A program made the position numbers and the translations under genes. Below, piece by piece: positions 63,905-64,000 of a stretch of DNA of 64,000 nt. Positions within the stretch are counted from its first letter, which is position 1, and the number at the start of each line of letters is the position of its first letter. The notes beneath the pieces are model-generated. The model was not told the origin of the DNA and made no database searches. It saw nothing but the letters and a program-made list of their open reading frames with translations. The stretch is from Rhizophlyctis rosea (Eukaryota > Chytridiomycota > Chytridiomycetes > Rhizophlyctidales > Rhizophlyctidaceae): positions 36,100 through 100,099 of the forward strand of contig JADGJC010000141.1 in the NCBI GenBank assembly GCA_027596075.1, written 5' to 3'.

Positions 63905-64000
63905 GGGGGGGGGGGGGGCCGGCCGGGGCCCCCGGCGCCCCAGCGCCGAGGGGCGCCCAGAGGGCCGGAACCCACCGCGCCGCACCGCCGGCCACAGCCG
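63905..64000. other. Poly-G run and extreme G+C tail
   Basis: A run of about 14 G is followed by about 80 bases that are nearly all G and C, with many GGCCGG- and GGGGCCCCC-like self-complementary words. Nothing else in the window has this composition. It cuts into a gene, so an assembly or sequencing artefact is the first suspicion. Confidence 0.7.

Noticed and set aside
1..64000. CRISPR array, insertion sequence, phage or bacterial operon
   Set aside because: No regularly spaced repeats, no transposase or phage protein recognised, and the genes are spliced; the window is eukaryotic.

Overview
The window looks like nuclear DNA of an early-diverging, zoosporic-type (chytrid-like) fungus. This is inferred from several things together: spliced genes with short GT-AG introns (about 40-140 nt), a fungal cellulose-binding module (CBM1) on a pectate lyase, an HP1 heterochromatin protein, an algal/chytrid-style front-end fatty-acid desaturase with a fused cytochrome b5, and a TIR-like/kinesin-light-chain TPR gene of the kind common in chytrids and oomycetes. 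I cannot name the species.

Layout, left to right. A secreted GPI-anchored protein (0.2-0.7 kb) is followed by two plant-wall enzymes on the minus strand: a GH3 beta-glucosidase (3.1-6.0 kb, 6 exons) and a PL1-type pectate lyase with a C-terminal CBM1 (6.5-8.3 kb, 4 exons). Next on the minus strand are a type II membrane protein interrupted by an in-frame TGA (9.5-11.0 kb) and an 11-exon coiled-coil/LisH/WD40 protein (11.7-16.1 kb). Diverging from the latter is a 4-exon orphan seven-helix membrane receptor-like gene (17.2-18.9 kb), whose last codons and 3' flank are duplicated about 1.8 kb downstream. A decaying TIR-like/TPR/TM gene follows (21.5-23.4 kb). A CUE-domain ubiquitin-binding gene (27.6-28.7 kb), a nitrate transporter (35.8-37.4 kb) with a divergent small unknown gene (38.0-38.5 kb), and the desaturase (46.7-48.1 kb) stand isolated, separated by 4-9 kb deserts without recognisable genes. 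An HP1 gene (57.4-58.6 kb) comes next, then two tandem copies of an unrecognised helical-repeat gene (59.5-61.0 kb, broken; 61.8-63.0 kb, intact), and a gene cut off at the right edge (63.3-63.8 kb) by a roughly 100-base G+C-rich tail that looks unlike the rest of the window.

How the genes relate. The GH3 enzyme and the pectate lyase both fit growth on plant or algal wall material. Nitrate uptake and polyunsaturated lipid synthesis are general metabolism. HP1 would package the deserts and decayed gene copies. The least explained items are the paired coiled-coil family at 59-63 kb, the orphan seven-helix gene with its duplicated tail, the in-frame TGA at 10.3 kb, and abrupt blocks of strand composition (C-rich, almost G-free, then the reverse) that cross exon/intron borders.

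Exon borders were derived by hand from splice consensus and phase and may be off by a base in places. Several genes show single-base phase conflicts, so residual indel errors in the assembly are a real possibility.
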